From NCBI GenBank assembly GCA_028641055.1, contig CM054063.1, forward strand, positions 47,923,920 through 47,987,919: a stretch of 64,000 bases of DNA, in the 5' to 3' direction. The notes under the pieces were generated by a model. The model had not been told where the DNA came from. It worked only from the letters and a program-made list of their open reading frames with translations, and searched no databases. Positions 60,803 through 64,000 of the stretch are shown one piece after another. Made by a program: the position numbers and the translations under genes. Source of the DNA: Alopecurus myosuroides (Eukaryota > Streptophyta > Magnoliopsida > Poales > Poaceae). How positions within the stretch are numbered: position 1 is the stretch's first letter; the number at the start of each line of letters is the position of its first letter.

Positions 60803-63800
60803 AGAACTTTCTTCCAGTCTATTGTGCTACCCTTCATCACATATCTTAATTGAGATAAAATTACTTGAATAAATGACAAGACTATTAGTGTAACATATTA
60901 CAACTAATATTTTGTCATTACTACATAGGAAAACATATCCTTAGCATTTCTAAAATGACACAAGGATCTCTCCCACTGTTGTCTAATCATCATATGGATT
61001 ATCCTGCTATAACATTTTATAGCATAGGAATCATCTGGTTGTGTACATATCATGGAAACATGACTTAGAAATCTCAATTTCAATGATGCTCATCATGTGT
61101 CAAAACACTTGAATCTTGCTCAATTATTTTCCATGTGACAAGAACTCCTTCTTGTCATTTCGACGTTGACTTACTTCAATATTTCATCTATGTAATTTGG
61201 CTTCAATCATATCAGGCGCTTCAATCCATCTCTTATAGATATCGATGCCCAATATCTTCTAAGCCTTTCATCAATAAGAAAATCTTAACCGTGTTTATTT
61301 AAAATACATATTTTCCAATCAACCATATGTCATCTACATAAAGTATTGGAAATATGTCACATCGCTCCCACTTAATTTCTTGTAACTCTACAAGCATCTT
61401 TATCATTCATTATGGAATCAAACTCTTTTGATAACTTCATTAAGGTAAAGATTTCAACTTCGTTATGCTTACTTCAACCATTGAAGTGTGTATGCCTTTC
61501 TAGCAACCTTTTGAATTTTACAAAACTCTCAGACTGTGTCAAGTACACATCCTTGATCAAACTTCCTCGAGAGGAGAGTTGGTTTTGTTATTCAACATCC
61601 ATATCATAATATGTAACTTTGCTAGAACTATCCGCAAAGACTAAGCATCACTACGGAAGATTAAAATCTTGTAGTAGTCAACTCTTTGAACTTCGTCGAA
61701 AACAACTTTTCGATAAGTACAACTTTCAAAGGATGTAAAAATCCATGTCTTTGTCCCTATATAGACCCTTTTGCTATCGTTAGGCATCAAGCCTATCGAA
61801 AGGACTACCAAGTCACATACTTGATATTCATACAAGGATACTATGGCGGATATAATGACTCATAGTCAATTTTATGAAGTCAAGGCCCATCTTTTGCTTC
61901 CTTTATAAGGTCCATGTCGTTTTGTTGTCAAAACAACACTTTACTCTTAAACCACAAGTTGGTCTAAGTACAAAGTTTTAGTATTTTTGTGGTTCAGTAC
62001 GCAAAATCATCCGAAGTATCTACAACAGATGTAGTGTCTTCTACTTTGTCAAAATAGCAATCCCCGAAACAACTTCCAGTGTTGCGCTACTCTTGACATG
62101 ATAACAAAGATTCTCTAATCTCGTTGAGTTTGTACTGTGCTCCCACTCACTTATTTCGCAAGAACTACTTTCTCGAGAAATCAACCCTTTCAGACAAACA
62201 ACATTTCTCTTTTGGTTTGGTGATAGGAGAAATACCCAATGTTTTATTTGGGATAACCTTATAAACATATATTTATCCTATTTTGGTTGTAAACAGTTTA
62301 CACATGCTATGCATACCAAAACTTAAGAAAATGACAATTTTGGGTCACTACCCAAACCATATCTTATATGTTGTCAATTTCAACGGATCATGATGGTGCT
62401 CTTTTCAGTGGAAAAACGCGGTTGTCACTAATGTATAAACTACAAAATTATAATGACATTTTTATTAATCTTACCATGTCCAACAAGGTTTGATTTTGTC
62501 TCTTGAATACTCCAAACTAATGTGGGGTATTCGAGAAGTATAAGTTGTAGAACAATTCTGCAACTTCTCAGATGTTTTGCTAAACTTGTAACTCAAACTT
62601 TATCCTTTATGATCCAATCATAAATACTTGATTATCTTGTTACATTGATTTTTTACTTCATATTAACAACCATTTGAACCAATTCAAAATGTCACACTCC
62701 GTTCTCTTTAAATAGATATACTCACATATCTAGTCAAATCATCCACATAATTTTATGAAGGAAAAATTAATCCACCATACATGACTACACATAATGGACT
62801 ATATACATCAATATGTATAATCTCCATTAAATTAGTCGTCCATTCTACTTTGGCCTATGAACGGAATTATAGTCATCTTTTGGAAGAGGTCTCACAAGCG
62901 TAAATTTATTCAAAATAAAATGACTCCGGAAGTCCATCAATATGGAGTTCCTTCATGTTTTCCTTTCTGATATGAACTAAAATGGTGGTGTCACAATTTA
63001 AGTGAAACTCTTTTACGTCTTGGAACGTTTAGCATTTAGTCTTATAGATGTTTACTTTACCAACTTATTTATATTAACATATCCATCAATTATGGAATAT
63101 GGTCACCGTTTGAACAATCTCATTTGTTCTCACAAAAGACTAGAACAAAATAAAAACTTATTAAGTTCTTAAAATAAATCTTGAATGTTTGGTTCGATAC
63201 GACAATAAACACAATAACACTTTATTTATGTTCTTGTCATAATCGATTCCACATCTGTTACTAGTTCCTTTAGGCCCTTGTATTTCTTGCATTGCGTTGC
63301 TTTGTATGACAACTCATACCAACCAAAGTGGTATCAAAATACCCAAAAATACTTTGTTAACTAGTAATACATCTATAACTTGTATATCAAGCATATACTC
63401 CTGAGCTGGACTTTTCCAGTTATCTTCTTTTTCTGCCATATATCTTTTTGTAATTCTATTTTCAATATTCCCTTTCCTTTATAGAAGAATCATTCAACAT
63501 CAAACAATGCTAGTCGTACTAGTTCATTTTCTTTGGCGTGTTAGTCATATACTATCACCCATTGAGTCATACTTTGAGTTTGATCGTTCTACTAATATCA
63601 CCATATTAATAGTATTCTTCTAGATTCCACTCTTAGCAATCTCCAAGTAAGGTAAAAGACTTTACCCATACTTCTAATCCATCCCATCATAACAGTTTTA
63701 TGATTAAGCTACTATAGCTCGAAGGAAGGAATTTAGAGGATAATTTTTAGCGCCCAACTTCTTGGAATATTCAAATGCCTAGCATCTTCAATCATTGCAT

Positions 63801-64000
63801 ATATTCAGATAATATAAGAAAACATTGTCACGCTAAATTATACTCAGTCATGTTTCCACAAATAAGTTTCTAGATACCAATATATCTTTCACTTGATTGT
63901 TTCTGAAAACGAATCTTTTCAGTTCCTAAATCACCTTGATCAAAAAAACATTCTTTTGAAGATAAAGTAATATGGAAGCAACCATGACTCTGGATTCTAA
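60803..64000 (-). pseudogene. Decayed Copia pol region
   Basis: Continues the Copia internal domain after the solo LTR. On the minus strand near 61324-61341 the sequence TATGTAGATGACATA encodes YVDDI, the RT catalytic core, quickly followed by stops. Further pieces up to 63000 match the order expected for RT then integrase but in broken frames. No long ORF remains. Confidence 0.55.

Larger units (their letters stand above)
54776..64000 (-). mobile_element. Copia element of Angela/BARE/WIS type (3' part), with nested solo LTR
   Basis: The low-coordinate LTR spans 54776-56447. On the minus strand the internal end reads TTGACTCTAGTGCAAGTGGG followed by ATAC, the familiar pre-LTR phrase of BARE/Angela elements. 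The LTR then starts TGAAGGGAATATGCCCGAGA, close to the canonical TGTTGGAAATATGCCC. The internal domain continues to the window end, interrupted at 56968-60802. The candidate target duplication at the low end is GGGAC (54771-54775), and its partner lies outside. Confidence 0.8.

Overview
The window looks like repeat-rich nuclear DNA of a grass, most likely from the wheat/barley tribe (Triticeae). There are only two convincing host genes in 64 kb, both GC-rich and grass-like. The rest is mostly nested LTR retrotransposons, Stowaway-type MITEs, LINE pieces and a hAT relic. The species is inferred from element types, not proven.

Layout. 1-4.6 kb: the cut end of a MITE, then a minus-strand multi-exon locus I cannot name, with an apparent 1-bp frameshift in its first exon. 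5.2-6.2 kb: a 5'-truncated LINE flanked by a 9-bp target-site duplication. 6.2-10.9 kb: decayed LTR-type DNA. 10.9-24.6 kb: a structurally complete, minus-oriented, non-autonomous LTR element with ~5.95-kb LTRs, only 1.8 kb of internal DNA, a TAATA duplication, an initiator-Met-tRNA-type primer site and a polypurine tract (a LARD-type element). 24.6-27.0 kb: further LTR remnants. 28.1-31.7 kb: an intact six-exon GT61 glycosyltransferase gene. Its 3' flank is tandemly duplicated, and the second copy is split by a 13.7-kb Ty3/gypsy element (32.3-46.0 kb). 47.3-48.6 kb: an intact two-exon IQ67-domain (IQD) gene. 49-51.4 kb: hAT and LINE relics. 51.4-64 kb: a three-deep nest, in which a non-autonomous element with a plant-transposon-protein ORF is broken by an Angela/BARE-type Copia element, itself broken by a 3.8-kb solo LTR.

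The most interesting object is the 32.3-46.0 kb Ty3/gypsy element. On the minus strand it carries gag, protease, RT, RNase H and a second RNase H (Tat-type organisation) but no visible integrase. On the opposite strand it carries an eight-exon spliced ORF of about 1,320 codons (33955-38995), with good splice sites and one apparent 1-base frame change. Intron 1 of that antisense gene is a five-unit tandem array phased on an octamer, CCGAGTAG. That octamer also recurs in the LTRs and through the body of the element on both strands.

All coordinates of introns, LTR ends and duplications were read by eye. No database comparison was possible.
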